Shown: positions 17,952-27,453, counted from the first letter of the stretch. The stretch: DNA of 64,000 nt from Henriciella sp. (GCA_013213785.1 JABSPZ010000007.1:124001-188000), one strand, 5' to 3'. Numbers and translations are program-made. The notes: generated by a model not told the origin, from the sequence alone.

Positions 17952-19778
17952 TTATGCGTTCGCAGCCTTGGCGGCACGTTTACGCTCATGCGGGTCCAGG
18001 TGGACTTTGCGCAGACGGATGCTCTCCGGTGTGACCTCAACCAGCTCATCATCAGCGATGTAAGCGAGCGACCGCTCGAGCGTCATTTGCAGCGGCGGCG
18101 TCAAGCGAACCGCTTCGTCTGAGCCACTGGCACGCACGTTAGTGAGCTTCTTGCCTTTGAGGACGTTCACTTCGAGATCATTGTCGCGCGTGTGTTCACC
18201 GACAATCATACCCTGATAAACCTTGTCGCCAGGGTGGATCATCATCGGACCACGATCTTCCAAGTTCCAGAGCGCGAAGGCAACCGCCTCGCCTTTATCC
18301 ATGGCGATGAGCGTGCCCGTGCGACGGCCTTGGATTTTGCCTTTATAGGCCGCGTATTCGAGGAAGACGCGGTTCATGATCGCAGTCCCGCGCGTATCGG
18401 TCATCAGCTCGCCCTGGTACCCGATCAGACCGCGCGTTGGCGCGTGGAAGACCATCCGGGTCCGCCCAGCGCCAGACTGTTTCATCTCGATCATTTCGGC
18501 TTTGCGCTCAGACAGCTTTTGAACCACCGCGCCGGAGAATTCGTCATCGACATCGATCACAACTTCTTCGATCGGTTCTAAACGCTCTCCGCCATCGCCT
18601 TCTTTATAGACAACCTGCGGACGCGAGACGCCAAGTTCATAGCCTTCCCGGCGCATGGTCTCGATCAAGACCGCCAGCTGGAGTTCCCCGCGACCCGATA
18701 CGATGAAGGATTCAGCTTCCGTTGAGCGCTCAACTTTCAGCGCGACATTACCTTCGGCCTCGCGCTGCAAACGATCCCAGATCACACGGCTGGTAACCTT
18801 ATCGCCTTCGGTGCCCGCCAGCGGGCTATCATTGACGCGGAAGGTCATAGACAGCGTTGGCGGGTCAATCGGCTGGGCTTCAATCGGGGTGTCGACGCTT
18901 GGATCCACAAACGTATCGGCCACGTTGGCTTTTTGCAGCCCAGAGATCGAAACGATGTCGCCGGCTTCACCAACCTCAATCGGCTCACGCTGAAGGCCGC
19001 GGAAGGCGAGGACTTTCGAAACACGTCCGCTTTCAATTAAAGAGCCATCCCGCGCCAGTACCTTGACGGTTTGATTTGGTTTCACAGACCCAGAGCTCAC
19101 CCGGCCGGTTAGAATGCGGCCGAGGAAATTGTCCGCGCCAATTGTCGTGGCGAGCATCCGGAACGGGCCTTCTTCCACTTTAGGCTCGGGCACATGCTTG
19201 ACGACGAGATCGAAAAGCTCGTCCATATCGGTTCGCTCTTCTTCATACTGGGTCGACATCCAACCGTTCTTCGCCGAGCCGTATAGGATCGGGAAATCTA
19301 GCTGGTCATCATCGGCGCCGAGCGCATCGAACAGGTCGAACACTTCGTCGATCACTTCATCCGGACGACGCTCTGGCTTGTCGATTTTGTTGACGGCAAC
19401 GATTGGGCGCAGGCCAATTTTAAGGGCTTTGGACACCACAAATTTCGTCTGTGGCATCGGGCCTTCAGCCGCGTCTACGAGAACAATCGCGCCATCCACC
19501 ATAGACAGAATACGCTCAACCTCACCGCCGAAGTCGGCGTGGCCGGGCGTGTCGACAATATTGATCCGCGTGTCGCCCCAAACGACGCTGGTCGTCTTAG
19601 CGAGGATGGTAATGCCGCGCTCTTTTTCGAGATCATTGGAGTCCATCATCCGCTCGGACGTGGCTTCGTTCTCCCGGAACGTACCGGACTGTTTAAGCAG
19701 GCAATCAACCAGGGTTGTTTTACCGTGGTCCACGTGGGCGATAATCGCGATATTGCGAAGGGAAGTCGGCTCGGTCAT
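17952..19778 (-). CDS. typA: translational GTPase TypA/BipA
   Basis: 608 residues, the standard size. The GTPase motifs are AHVDHGKTTL (G1), GITILAKT (G2 region), DTPGHADFGGEV (G3) and NKIDKPERRP (G4). After the EF-G-like domains comes the TypA-specific C-terminal domain. TypA binds the 70S ribosome and supports growth under stress and low temperature. The start ATG lies at the expected N-terminus (MTEPTSLRNIAIIAHVDHGK). Single gene, ending in the shared terminator. Confidence 0.97.
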   Translation of the reverse strand: MTEPTSLRNIAIIAHVDHGKTTLVDCLLKQSGTFRENEATSERMMDSNDLEKERGITILAKTTSVVWGDTRINIVDTPGHADFGGEVERILSMVDGAIVLVDAAEGPMPQTKFVVSKALKIGLRPIVAVNKIDKPERRPDEVIDEVFDLFDALGADDDQLDFPILYGSAKNGWMSTQYEEERTDMDELFDLVVKHVPEPKVEEGPFRMLATTIGADNFLGRILTGRVSSGSVKPNQTVKVLARDGSLIESGRVSKVLAFRGLQREPIEVGEAGDIVSISGLQKANVADTFVDPSVDTPIEAQPIDPPTLSMTFRVNDSPLAGTEGDKVTSRVIWDRLQREAEGNVALKVERSTEAESFIVSGRGELQLAVLIETMRREGYELGVSRPQVVYKEGDGGERLEPIEEVVIDVDDEFSGAVVQKLSERKAEMIEMKQSGAGRTRMVFHAPTRGLIGYQGELMTDTRGTAIMNRVFLEYAAYKGKIQGRRTGTLIAMDKGEAVAFALWNLEDRGPMMIHPGDKVYQGMIVGEHTRDNDLEVNVLKGKKLTNVRASGSDEAVRLTPPLQMTLERSLAYIADDELVEVTPESIRLRKVHLDPHERKRAAKAANA

Positions 19779-19946
19779 CGGGAGGGGCTCTCAAAGCGGT
19801 ATTTGTCGTTGCGCGCGCCATACACGGGACCGAGGGCTTTGGCTATGGCTTGTGGACACAGGCCGAAGACCGGTCCCCATCTTGGCCCTGACAAATCGTT
19901 TGAGTTTGGCTAGTTATGTGACGGGGTGGACAAAAAGAGGGATGCC

Positions 19947-21383
19947 ATGCGTTTGATTTTGCTGGGCCTTATGGCCGTTCTTTTGCTCGGACTGGAAGCA
20001 ATCGCGGAAAAGCGTATCGCGCTCGTGATCGGCAATAGCGCTTATGAAACAAATGGGTGGACGCTCACCAACCCGGTGAATGACGCTGAACTGATTACCA
20101 CCTCTCTGGAGCGTGTGGGCTTTGAAGTTCACCAGCTCTTGGACGCTGACCGTAATCAAATGGAAGAGGCGTTTCAGGATCATGCAGATCGTCTGAAAGA
20201 CGCCGGCGAGGACGCGGTTGGATTCTTTTTCTATGCCGGACACGGCGCGCAGCATCGCGGCTTGAACTATCTCGTCTCCACCGATGCGCGCTTGCGCTCT
20301 GCGGCAGATCTGATGCGTCAGCCCAAGCTCGATCTATTGATGGATTATCTGGATTATGCCGGGAACCAGACCAATTTCATCGTACTGGACGCGTGCCGCA
20401 ACAACCCCCTGCCCGCCTCAATGCGCAGCGCGCCGCAGGGCCTCGCGAGCAGCCAGAAAGTCCGTGGTACCTTGATCGCTTACTCAACCGCGCCCGGCAT
20501 GGTGGCCGAAGATGGGGAGGGCCGAAACAATAGCTCTTACACCGCATCGCTCGCTACGCTGATCACTGAACCCGGCTATTCCGTTGAGACGATGTTTCGA
20601 GTCGTCGCAACGCGGGTTGAAGACCTCACAGAGGGCTTTCAGATCCCGTGGACAGAAAGCGGCCTGCGCGGGGAAGCTGATTTCTGTTTTGCCGGATGCG
20701 AACTGCGCGGCGAGAACGACTTAGAGACCGAGGCGCTCGCCGAAGCTGTCTCAAGCAATGACCCAATTATTCTGGAAGTCTTCCTCGATCTCTTCCCGGA
20801 CACCGAGCATCGTTCTTTCGTGGAATCGCAGAAGCGACAGTTGGAAATCGCGCGCAGCGCCGCACAGGAGATTGAAGACGCAAGAGCAGCCAATGAAGCG
20901 GTGCGCGAGATGTTTGGCGTCGACCGGTTGATCTCTGAAATGATCTCGCCTTGGCAAGACGAACCGATGCAGATCACAGCGCGACTCGGCATGGAAACGC
21001 GTATCCTCGAAGGTGATCCGGCCTTTGAGAAACTTGAAGACGCGCTTTTTGTCTTCTTCGAAGAGGGCTCCAGCACGCTGTCAGAACAAGCGAAATCGCA
21101 TCTCGATCTCTACTTTCAGTACACCGCTGATGACCATATTCTTCAGGCCGGTCCCGGCAGTATTTCGATTATTGCCAGCTGCAGCCCGGATGAGCCAAGT
21201 GTCGAAATATGCCAGGACCGCGCGTTTAGCGTAGAGCAACATTTGCGCGCTCGCGGCCTGTATGAGACGGCCATTCTGCAGTCGGAAAACTGGGGATCGA
21301 TCCGCCAAATCTCAGCCGGCGATAGCGGCTTCGATGCGAATGAACTGAACCGCTACGCTGCGATCATGCTGCTCAGCAGATAA
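19947..21383 (+). CDS. secreted caspase-like (peptidase C14) protein with C-terminal OmpA-like domain
   Basis: 478 residues. A signal peptide (MRLILLGLMAVLLLGLEAIA) leads into a caspase-fold domain beginning KRIALVIGNSAYE. The catalytic His is in FYAGHGAQ (H99) and the Cys in VLDACRNN (C150), matching bacterial metacaspase-like enzymes. A Glu/Ala-rich helical linker of ~100 residues follows (EIEDARAANEAVREMFG), and the last ~105 residues (FFEEGSSTLSEQAKSHLDLYF ... CQDRAFSVEQHLRARG) look like an OmpA peptidoglycan-binding domain. So it could sit in the periplasm on the cell wall. The ATG at 19947 is preferred to GTG 19926, which spoils the signal peptide. Confidence 0.82.
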   Translation: MRLILLGLMAVLLLGLEAIAEKRIALVIGNSAYETNGWTLTNPVNDAELITTSLERVGFEVHQLLDADRNQMEEAFQDHADRLKDAGEDAVGFFFYAGHGAQHRGLNYLVSTDARLRSAADLMRQPKLDLLMDYLDYAGNQTNFIVLDACRNNPLPASMRSAPQGLASSQKVRGTLIAYSTAPGMVAEDGEGRNNSSYTASLATLITEPGYSVETMFRVVATRVEDLTEGFQIPWTESGLRGEADFCFAGCELRGENDLETEALAEAVSSNDPIILEVFLDLFPDTEHRSFVESQKRQLEIARSAAQEIEDARAANEAVREMFGVDRLISEMISPWQDEPMQITARLGMETRILEGDPAFEKLEDALFVFFEEGSSTLSEQAKSHLDLYFQYTADDHILQAGPGSISIIASCSPDEPSVEICQDRAFSVEQHLRARGLYETAILQSENWGSIRQISAGDSGFDANELNRYAAIMLLSR

Positions 21384-21444
21384 ACGCTCCGAAAAAAAAC
21401 CTCAGGTTTGGGTTTATATAATTAGCTTGACTCATAATTATCCA

Positions 21445-21462
21445 AAATGCTAATTAGCATTT
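21445..21462. promoter_or_regulatory. 18-bp perfect palindrome abutting the ArsR-type gene start codon
   Basis: AAATGCTAATTAGCATTT is its own reverse complement and ends one base before the ATG at 21463. No ribosome-binding site can fit between. A TTGACT at 21427-21432 and a GCTAAT 16 bases later, inside the palindrome, make a fair sigma-70-type promoter whose start point would be at the ATG. I infer an autorepression operator and a leaderless or near-leaderless mRNA. Confidence 0.65.
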
Positions 21463-21759
21463 ATGGCAAATGAAGTCTTCAAAGCGCTCGGACACCCTTT
21501 GCGACGTCAAGTTATGGCGCTGCTACAGAAGGGCCCCAAAAGCTCAGGAGAGTTGGCGGAAGCATTTGACGCGGCATGGCCGACCGTCACACGGCACTTA
21601 AACGTGCTCAAAGACGCTGATCTGATCACCGCAGAGCGTCAGGGCACATCCATCATCTATCGCACAAATACCAGCGTCGTCGAAGACGCGGTCACCGCCC
21701 TTTTGGGCCTGATTGGCCGCGATAATGGCGATGACGACATCAAGGAGGCCGCAGAATGA
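21463..21759 (+). CDS. ArsR/SmtB-type repressor, SdpR-like
   Basis: 98 residues with a winged helix-turn-helix: MANEVFKALGHPLRRQVMALLQ starts, and SSGELAEAFDAAWPTVTRHLNVLKDADLITAERQG is the recognition part. The lack of metal-binding Cys/His residues and its place directly before an SdpI-like gene match Bacillus SdpR, a repressor of its own operon. The palindrome at 21445-21462 right in front of the start codon is the obvious binding site. It overlaps the next gene by ATGA, so both are co-translated. Distinct from metal-sensing ArsR proteins. Confidence 0.85.
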   Translation: MANEVFKALGHPLRRQVMALLQKGPKSSGELAEAFDAAWPTVTRHLNVLKDADLITAERQGTSIIYRTNTSVVEDAVTALLGLIGRDNGDDDIKEAAE

Positions 21760-22457
21760 TCCGCACTGGTTTAATCACATCCGCAATCACGCTCACAATC
21801 ATGGCCGGGATTTCAATTTGGGCCGGGTCCCAGCTGCCCGCGGATAACATTCCCGTGCATTGGAATGGCGAAGGCGTCGCGGATCGCTATTCAGATAAAA
21901 GCGAAGCCTTATTGCTGCTTTGGATGATGCCGGGATCCGCGGCTTTAAGCGCACTGATTTTTGCGCTGCTCCCAAAGATCGAACCGATGCGAGAAAACCT
22001 ATTCAAAAGCCGCAAAGCCTACACGGCAATTTGGATCACAATCCTGCTTCTATTTCTCGGGATCCAGGGTGGTATCGCTTATATGATGGTGGCGGGCAGC
22101 GGCGAAGAGATGCGGTCGAACGAGTTCGTACGCTTCATAATCGCCGGATGTGGGATCATGTTCATCATCATGGGCAATTATTTGCCAAAGACCCGCCAGA
22201 ACTGGTTTTTCGGGATCCGCACCCCCTGGACACTGTCGAGCGAGTTTACCTGGGAAAAGACGCACAGACTGGCCGGGCGCTTATTCTTTCTAACCGGGTT
22301 TATCTGCCTTATCAGCGCGTTCATTGTGAACGGCATTGGCCTTGTGTTTGTTGTGACAGGCGCAGCGCTCGGAACAGCGCTCATTAGCGCCGTCTATTCC
22401 TTTATCGTGTATCAAAGCGCGCCAGATAAGCGCGTCAGCCCTGACTATATCGTCTAG
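21756..22457 (+). CDS. SdpI-family membrane protein (DUF1648 domain)
   Basis: 233 residues with about six membrane spans. The N-terminal part (LPADNIPVHWNGEGVADRYSDK) is the DUF1648 motif of SdpI proteins, and the later NYLPKTRQNWFFGIRTPWTLSSEFTWEKTHRLAG is the SdpI immunity-family signature. In Bacillus SdpI protects cells from the SdpC toxin and signals to SdpR. No SdpABC toxin gene is near, so here the pair is an orphan immunity/regulatory module whose signal is not known. Its 3' end overlaps the convergent lipoprotein gene by 4 bases. Confidence 0.85.
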   Translation: MIRTGLITSAITLTIMAGISIWAGSQLPADNIPVHWNGEGVADRYSDKSEALLLLWMMPGSAALSALIFALLPKIEPMRENLFKSRKAYTAIWITILLLFLGIQGGIAYMMVAGSGEEMRSNEFVRFIIAGCGIMFIIMGNYLPKTRQNWFFGIRTPWTLSSEFTWEKTHRLAGRLFFLTGFICLISAFIVNGIGLVFVVTGAALGTALISAVYSFIVYQSAPDKRVSPDYIV

Positions 22458-23047
22458 CGCTCTTCGATGGTCTCTTGGGCTTCGAGCATCACGGCAGGCG
22501 TATCATTGTCGAGCATTTCCATAGGTTTTGCGGCCGCAGCCTTAGCGCTTGCCCAGTCACCTGCATTGACCCGCACCGCGTAAGCTCGGGTCTCAAACAC
22601 ACCGTCATCAGGGCGCGCTGTCGCTTGAACATTGATGTAATGGACACCGTCTGACTGCGGCTGGAAATCAATTCGCCATGCATGGGTCGTCGCATCCGAC
22701 ATACCAAGCTCAACGACGCGGTTTGCCCCGAAGACTTCGAGACCGTCCCCGCCAGTTGCTTCCAGCGTTAGCGTGCCACTCGGGTACCCTTCGTTCACAG
22801 TGATCTCGACCGATCCATTTTCGCCGACCGCTGCAGATTTCACATCTGAATGGGAAAACGTCACCGAAGCGCCGGGTTTAATCGTGCTGATTGCTGGCCC
22901 AAGCGTCACTTTCTTAGTCGGCGTTTCAGCGGTCACCTCAGTGACTTCAATCACGGCGCTGTCCGATCCCGATTGCTGGGCGCAGGCCGTAACAAGCGAT
23001 ACCGTCGCCATCGAAAGAAGACCGAATGTTTGTGTCGTCTTGATCAT
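22454..23047 (-). CDS. lipoprotein of unknown function
   Basis: 197 residues. The N-terminus MIKTTQTFGLLSMATVSLVTACAQQ is a lipoprotein signal with lipobox VTAC. The mature part is rich in beta strands (VEITVNEGYPSGTLTLEATGGDGLEVFGANR, HYINVQATARPDD), resembling a small immunoglobulin-like domain. Seen from sequence: exported, membrane-anchored, single domain. Its family is not recognised. Same strand as the metalloprotease lipoprotein upstream, 19 bases from it, so a two-gene transcript is likely. Confidence 0.72.
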   Translation of the reverse strand: MIKTTQTFGLLSMATVSLVTACAQQSGSDSAVIEVTEVTAETPTKKVTLGPAISTIKPGASVTFSHSDVKSAAVGENGSVEITVNEGYPSGTLTLEATGGDGLEVFGANRVVELGMSDATTHAWRIDFQPQSDGVHYINVQATARPDDGVFETRAYAVRVNAGDWASAKAAAAKPMEMLDNDTPAVMLEAQETIEER

Positions 23048-23066
23048 GATCTCTGGCCTTCTCTTC

Positions 23067-24884
23067 CTAGGCTACCGTGAAGCTGAAACAGCTATCCGCG
23101 GCCGTGTCGGTTTCGAAATTGTTGAAGTCGAAAATCTCGATCGCATAAGTCCCTGCGTCGAGCGTACCAGTCCAAACTTCAGACCCGTCATCGCTTGATT
23201 CCGCCAGACGGCTCTGTCCGCGATTATCTCTCGTGAAGAGTCTTCCGGTTTCCCAAATCCGGAAATCCGGATCCGTCGTGCCGGTGGCTGGACCTGAGGT
23301 CTCTGTCGCTGTCATGGTCAGCGCAGTGGTTGAGGTCAGCGTGAGCGTAATGAATTCACGAACCCCGTGCTTGTTGGTGTCGCCATTGACTGCGGTGGAA
23401 CAAACGGTCACCGCGCTACCGCCGAGCGTTGAGGTTTTATAGAGCGGAAGCGATTGCGGAAGGTCACCATTATTGGTCTCTCCAACACCGCGAGAGCCGG
23501 TCCCATTGATATCTTCTGCATTCAACAGAGTTGTGAGCGCGGCAGCATCAACAGTTGGCTCATCACGAACGCGATCGGCAAAGGCGAAGATCGTCGTGAA
23601 GTCTGGATTATTGATGTAATTGGGATCGGTGAATGCATTATAGATCGGTGCAAGCCCGCCACCAATCGTATCTGCGCCATCATCTGCGCTATCAAAGATA
23701 TCGTAGAGGATTTGTTGGATCGAAGCTTCGTTAAACCAACCTGAGTCCCGTGGACCGCTTGTTGGCACATCAGTCAGGTCCGTTTCAACACTGAACGCAA
23801 ACCCGCTTGATTGCTGCGCGCCTGTCGTGTCGCGGTAGACAGGATCATCCAAAATCATTCCAGAGAAGGCATTTCCCCAGCCCTCACCAAACGACAAACG
23901 CGGGTCGAGTCTTGGGGTCAGGCTGTGAGACCCACCAGGCGAGTCCGCTCGCGCCAGTTGATCCTCGAAATAGTGACCGAACTCGTGAACGACGACATGC
24001 GTGTCATACTCGTCGGTATCATTGTCTGCAGCCCCTAGGATCCGGATCGTTGGGACCCCGCCGCTGCGCGTGTAAGAAGATGTTCCGATTTCGCCATCGG
24101 CAACATTCCCGCTGGTCGGCACATTATTGACGCTCCAGAAGACCTGGAGCGCTGGGAAATTCACATCCGCATCGACAGCAGCGATATCTGATACAGCCTC
24201 ATAGATGCCATCCAGGATCGCAAAAGGCGCAGCCGCACGTGCCGCATCAGACGTGTAGCCGCCAGCGCCAGCGTTCAAAGTCTGATCCCAGCCTGATCCT
24301 GCATTGAGGTTGCGGGTTGAGTCTGCTGCGCCGGACGACGTCAAACTGCCGTTCAAAACATAGATGGCGTTGCTGCTCGTATTATCGACGACCCGAATAT
24401 CCCAGGTCGCGCCGGTGGTGCTGATCATCTCACTGCGAACCCGCACGCGCACGTCGGTGTTTGAATTCACAGAGACTGAGTAGTTTCCGTTTGTATCGGT
24501 CGTATCCGTATCCAGCACAGTCCCGCCCGCATCGACTACTTCCACGGTGACGCCGCGCGCCGGGTCTTGGGTGATCGCGTTATAATTCAATTGCGAAGAC
24601 ACCACGCGAGAGTCTGTTCCAGCCGCAATCTGATGAGGCACTTTGTCGAACGAGATTTGCCCTGAGATCTCAACCGATCCAGCCGGAGGAGGCGGCGGAG
24701 GGGGAGGCGGGGGTGGAGGTGGCGGCGGAGGAGGCGGCGGCGGAGGGGGCGGTGATACTTGTGTCGGCGGCGCGGGCGATGCACCGCCTCCTCCACCGCC
24801 GCAAGCAGCAACCAGGCCCGTCGCGATGACTAAAGCAGTCGCGTTTACAACGCCCTTGAATTTTGGTGATCGGTAATGAGTCAC
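23067..24884 (-). CDS. zinc-metalloprotease-like lipoprotein with polyproline tract
   Basis: 605 residues. N-terminal lipoprotein signal with lipobox VAAC (Cys28), then six glycines, then 23 consecutive prolines at residues 45-67, before a transthyretin-like beta domain (VTVEVVDAGGTVLDTDTTDTNGNYSVSV). The catalytic motif HEFGH is near residue 301, followed ~30 residues on by FGEGWGNAFSG, which may give the third (Glu) zinc ligand as in gluzincins. The C-terminal ~110 residues (TLDAGTYAIEIFDFNNF) resemble a pre-peptidase C-terminal domain. Surface anchored by lipid and spaced out by the proline rod. Substrate unknown. Confidence 0.8.
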   Translation of the reverse strand: MTHYRSPKFKGVVNATALVIATGLVAACGGGGGGASPAPPTQVSPPPPPPPPPPPPPPPPPPPPPPPAGSVEISGQISFDKVPHQIAAGTDSRVVSSQLNYNAITQDPARGVTVEVVDAGGTVLDTDTTDTNGNYSVSVNSNTDVRVRVRSEMISTTGATWDIRVVDNTSSNAIYVLNGSLTSSGAADSTRNLNAGSGWDQTLNAGAGGYTSDAARAAAPFAILDGIYEAVSDIAAVDADVNFPALQVFWSVNNVPTSGNVADGEIGTSSYTRSGGVPTIRILGAADNDTDEYDTHVVVHEFGHYFEDQLARADSPGGSHSLTPRLDPRLSFGEGWGNAFSGMILDDPVYRDTTGAQQSSGFAFSVETDLTDVPTSGPRDSGWFNEASIQQILYDIFDSADDGADTIGGGLAPIYNAFTDPNYINNPDFTTIFAFADRVRDEPTVDAAALTTLLNAEDINGTGSRGVGETNNGDLPQSLPLYKTSTLGGSAVTVCSTAVNGDTNKHGVREFITLTLTSTTALTMTATETSGPATGTTDPDFRIWETGRLFTRDNRGQSRLAESSDDGSEVWTGTLDAGTYAIEIFDFNNFETDTAADSCFSFTVA

Positions 24885-25097
24885 GTGCGTTCTCCCGGCA
24901 ATCTATACAACCTTAGCGGGAATTCCTTTGCTCGACGACTAGTGAAAGGTTAACGCGTTTTGTATTCCCAGCGTCTCACTTTTGTTGAAGTCGCCCACGG
25001 TTGCAAGGTGTCAGGTCAGCGATGACAGAAATTTGAGGAAGCGTGTGCGCTTAGGTCGTTCAAATGCACCTCACGGGCGCTCCTTGAACGTCAGAAA

Positions 25098-25119
25098 GCG
25101 CAGAGAAAAATCTCTGCGC
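25098..25119. terminator. possible terminator for the VWA gene (minus strand)
   Basis: GCGCAGAGA and TCTCTGCGC form a 9-bp stem around AAAA, 56 bases after the minus-strand VWA gene's stop. Read on the minus strand the stem is followed by TTTCTG, a weak T tract. Confidence 0.45.
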
Positions 25120-25174
25120 CTCCCGCTCTCGCCCGCGTCATGTCCCGTGCCTGCGGGGGAAAATGGTACTCTAC

Positions 25175-25948
25175 TTAACGGTTAGACCCTTTGCGATCTT
25201 TGACGTCTTCTTCTTCGGCAACAGCGCGATCTTCAGCATCAAACTCGATCTCTTCAGAGACGCCTTTGCCATAATCACGGGCTTTCTTCGCAAGACGCTC
25301 TTGCGTGACAGACAGTGTGCCTGCGCTAACAGCCATTTGCTTGCTGGAGCTGACGCCAACTGCATCGGCGTCTCCGAAGCTCGCGAATTCTGCGCCCAGG
25401 AAGACAACCTCCCACCCGCGGGCTTCTGCCCGATCTAGCGCGGCTTTAGCGCCTTCGCGTGTCACTTCGCGGGATGAGTTCTCATGACCATCGGTCATAA
25501 TCACGATCACCGCTTTTTCCGGATTATCTGCCTCAGCCATTGTGATGGTGCGATTGATTGCATCAAAGAGGGGGGTCATGCCGCGCGGGCTGACCTCGTC
25601 ATTCGTCACATTGTCCCAAGCATCAGGCTGGATCTCTTTTCGAAGAACATCGAACTGGAATCCCTCTTGATGGTCGAAGACCGCTAGGGTCACGGAGGTC
25701 TCAAGATCATCGGCTTCGCCCTCTTCAACTTTGCCGACGGCGGCGGCATAGGCATTTACCGAGCCTAGCGCCTCGTCCCAAATGTCAGACATTGAGCCAG
25801 TACGGTCGAGGAGGATGTAGGAGGAAACAGCATTCATGATGGGCGTTTGATCAATTGGTTCAGGGGAAGGTTTGGTTTTCGCCTGGGCCCCGAAGGCCAT
25901 GGCGGCAGCGGCAATCACGCCGGCGACAGTCAAGCTGGTGCGTTTCAT
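25175..25948 (-). CDS. secreted VWA-domain protein
   Basis: 257 residues from the ATG at 25948, which gives a good signal peptide (MKRTSLTVAGVIAAAAMAFGAQA). The VWA domain begins SSYILLDRTGSMSDIW with the MIDAS motif D-x-T-G-S variant DRTGS, later PRGMTPLFDAI (the MIDAS Thr) and VIVIMTDGHENSS (the Asp). Acidic C-terminal tail. Likely periplasmic metal-binding adhesion-type protein with unknown partner. The region from 24885 to 25174 between it and the metalloprotease gene holds no gene I can support. Confidence 0.78.
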   Translation of the reverse strand: MKRTSLTVAGVIAAAAMAFGAQAKTKPSPEPIDQTPIMNAVSSYILLDRTGSMSDIWDEALGSVNAYAAAVGKVEEGEADDLETSVTLAVFDHQEGFQFDVLRKEIQPDAWDNVTNDEVSPRGMTPLFDAINRTITMAEADNPEKAVIVIMTDGHENSSREVTREGAKAALDRAEARGWEVVFLGAEFASFGDADAVGVSSSKQMAVSAGTLSVTQERLAKKARDYGKGVSEEIEFDAEDRAVAEEEDVKDRKGSNR

Positions 25949-26162
25949 CTGGTGCGTCTCCCATTCATTCTTCGAGTGAGATGACATTCGCTGGCAAACA
26001 AGGCGGCGGACTGGCCGCAAACAAGGCTTTTTCACCTTACTTGTGTCGACAGTGCCCGAATTCAGTCATGCCACGTTCAGGTTCAGCGCGACGCCCCTTG
26101 CGCTCCCGCACGGTCCGCGCCATACGCGCCTGAATCTTAAAAACCGTTCGATGGAGTTGACC

Positions 26163-27398
26163 ATGTCCTCTGCGCCCAAAAAAGTTGTGCTCGCCTATTC
26201 CGGAGGGCTCGACACCTCCATCATCCTAAAATGGCTGCAAACCGAGTTTGGCGCCGAGGTGATCACCTTCACCGCAGATCTCGGCCAAGGCGAAGAAATC
26301 GAACCTGCCCGGGCGAAAGCGATCGCAGCCGGAGTCAAACCAGAGAACGTCTTCATCGAGGATGTCCGCGAAGAGTTTGTCCGCGACTATGTCTTTCCGA
26401 TGTTCCGCGCCAATGCCGTTTATGAAGGCGTTTACCTGCTGGGCACGTCTATTGCGCGCCCGCTCATCGCCAAGCGCCAGATCGAGATTGCAGACCAAAT
26501 GGGCGCCGACGCCGTCTGTCATGGCGCAACCGGTAAAGGAAATGACCAGGTTCGCTTCGAGCTTGGTTATTATGGCCTGAACCCAGACATCAAAGTCATC
26601 GCCCCATGGCGCGACTGGGAGTTCAAGTCTCGCACCGATTTGCTGGCTTTCGCTGAGAGCCAGGGCATTGAGATCACCAAGGACAAACGCGGCGAAGCGC
26701 CTTTCTCAGTCGATGCGAACCTCCTGCACTCTTCGTCAGAAGGTAAAGTTCTAGAAGACCCAGCCGAAGCGGCGCCCGAATTCGTCCACTTGCGCACCGT
26801 TGCGCCAGAGGATGCGCCGGACGAGCCTGAAATCGTCACCATCGGATTTGAAAAAGGCGACGCCTGCGCGATCAATGGCGAGGCGATGAGCCCGGCCACG
26901 ATCCTGACAAAGCTCAATGAGCTGGGCCGCAAGCACGGCATTGGCCGCCTCGACCTTTTGGAAAATCGCTTTGTCGGGATGAAGTCGCGCGGCATCTATG
27001 AAACACCAGGCGGCACAATCCTGCTGACCGCCCACCGCGGCATGGAATCGATCACATTGGATCGCGGCGCCGGTCACCTGAAAGACGAACTGATGCCACG
27101 CTATGCAGAGCTGATTTATAATGGCTTCTGGTGGAGCCCTGAGCGCGAAATGTTGCAAGCCGCCATCGATCACTCACAACGCTTCGTCACCGGCGAAGTG
27201 AAAGTGAAGCTGTACAAAGGCGGCGTCCACCTTGTCGGCCGCGATAGCCCGTACTCGCTCTACCGCGAAGACATCGTGACGTTTGAGGACGATCACGGCG
27301 CTTACGATCAGAAGGACGCCGAGGGCTTTATCAAACTCAACGCGCTGCGCCTGCGAATCCTCGCCGGACGCGACCGGAAGTTTGGGAAGAACGGGTAA
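26163..27398 (+). CDS. argG: argininosuccinate synthase
   Basis: 411 residues. The PP-loop [10 protein letters not shown] near residue 13 binds ATP, and the family blocks [17 protein letters not shown] and [20 protein letters not shown] are clear. It condenses citrulline and aspartate to argininosuccinate in arginine synthesis. GGAG lies 6 bases before the ATG at 26163; a longer frame from 26043 is not supported. Monocistronic by appearance; downstream 240 bases carry a hairpin but no gene. Confidence 0.97.
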   Translation: MSSAPKKVVLAYSGGLDTSIILKWLQTEFGAEVITFTADLGQGEEIEPARAKAIAAGVKPENVFIEDVREEFVRDYVFPMFRANAVYEGVYLLGTSIARPLIAKRQIEIADQMGADAVCHGATGKGNDQVRFELGYYGLNPDIKVIAPWRDWEFKSRTDLLAFAESQGIEITKDKRGEAPFSVDANLLHSSSEGKVLEDPAEAAPEFVHLRTVAPEDAPDEPEIVTIGFEKGDACAINGEAMSPATILTKLNELGRKHGIGRLDLLENRFVGMKSRGIYETPGGTILLTAHRGMESITLDRGAGHLKDELMPRYAELIYNGFWWSPEREMLQAAIDHSQRFVTGEVKVKLYKGGVHLVGRDSPYSLYREDIVTFEDDHGAYDQKDAEGFIKLNALRLRILAGRDRKFGKNG

Positions 27399-27432
27399 AC
27401 AGCAGCGGCGGTTAAACGCCTCCACTAGCGCT

Positions 27433-27453
27433 CCCCACGGCTTGTCCGTGGGG
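27433..27453. repeat. REP-like short hairpin
   Basis: CCCCACGG and CCGTGGGG form a perfect 8-bp stem around CTTGT, just after argG and inside the ~240-base stretch without genes. The sequence (CACGGCTTGTCCGTGGGGTCCAG) is like the dispersed palindromic elements common between genes of alphaproteobacteria, but only this copy is in the window, so repetition is not shown. No T tract follows, so it is a poor terminator. Confidence 0.4.

Noticed and set aside
24643-24876. Poly-glycine ORF on the plus strand
   Set aside because: It is the other strand of the 23-proline tract of the metalloprotease gene.
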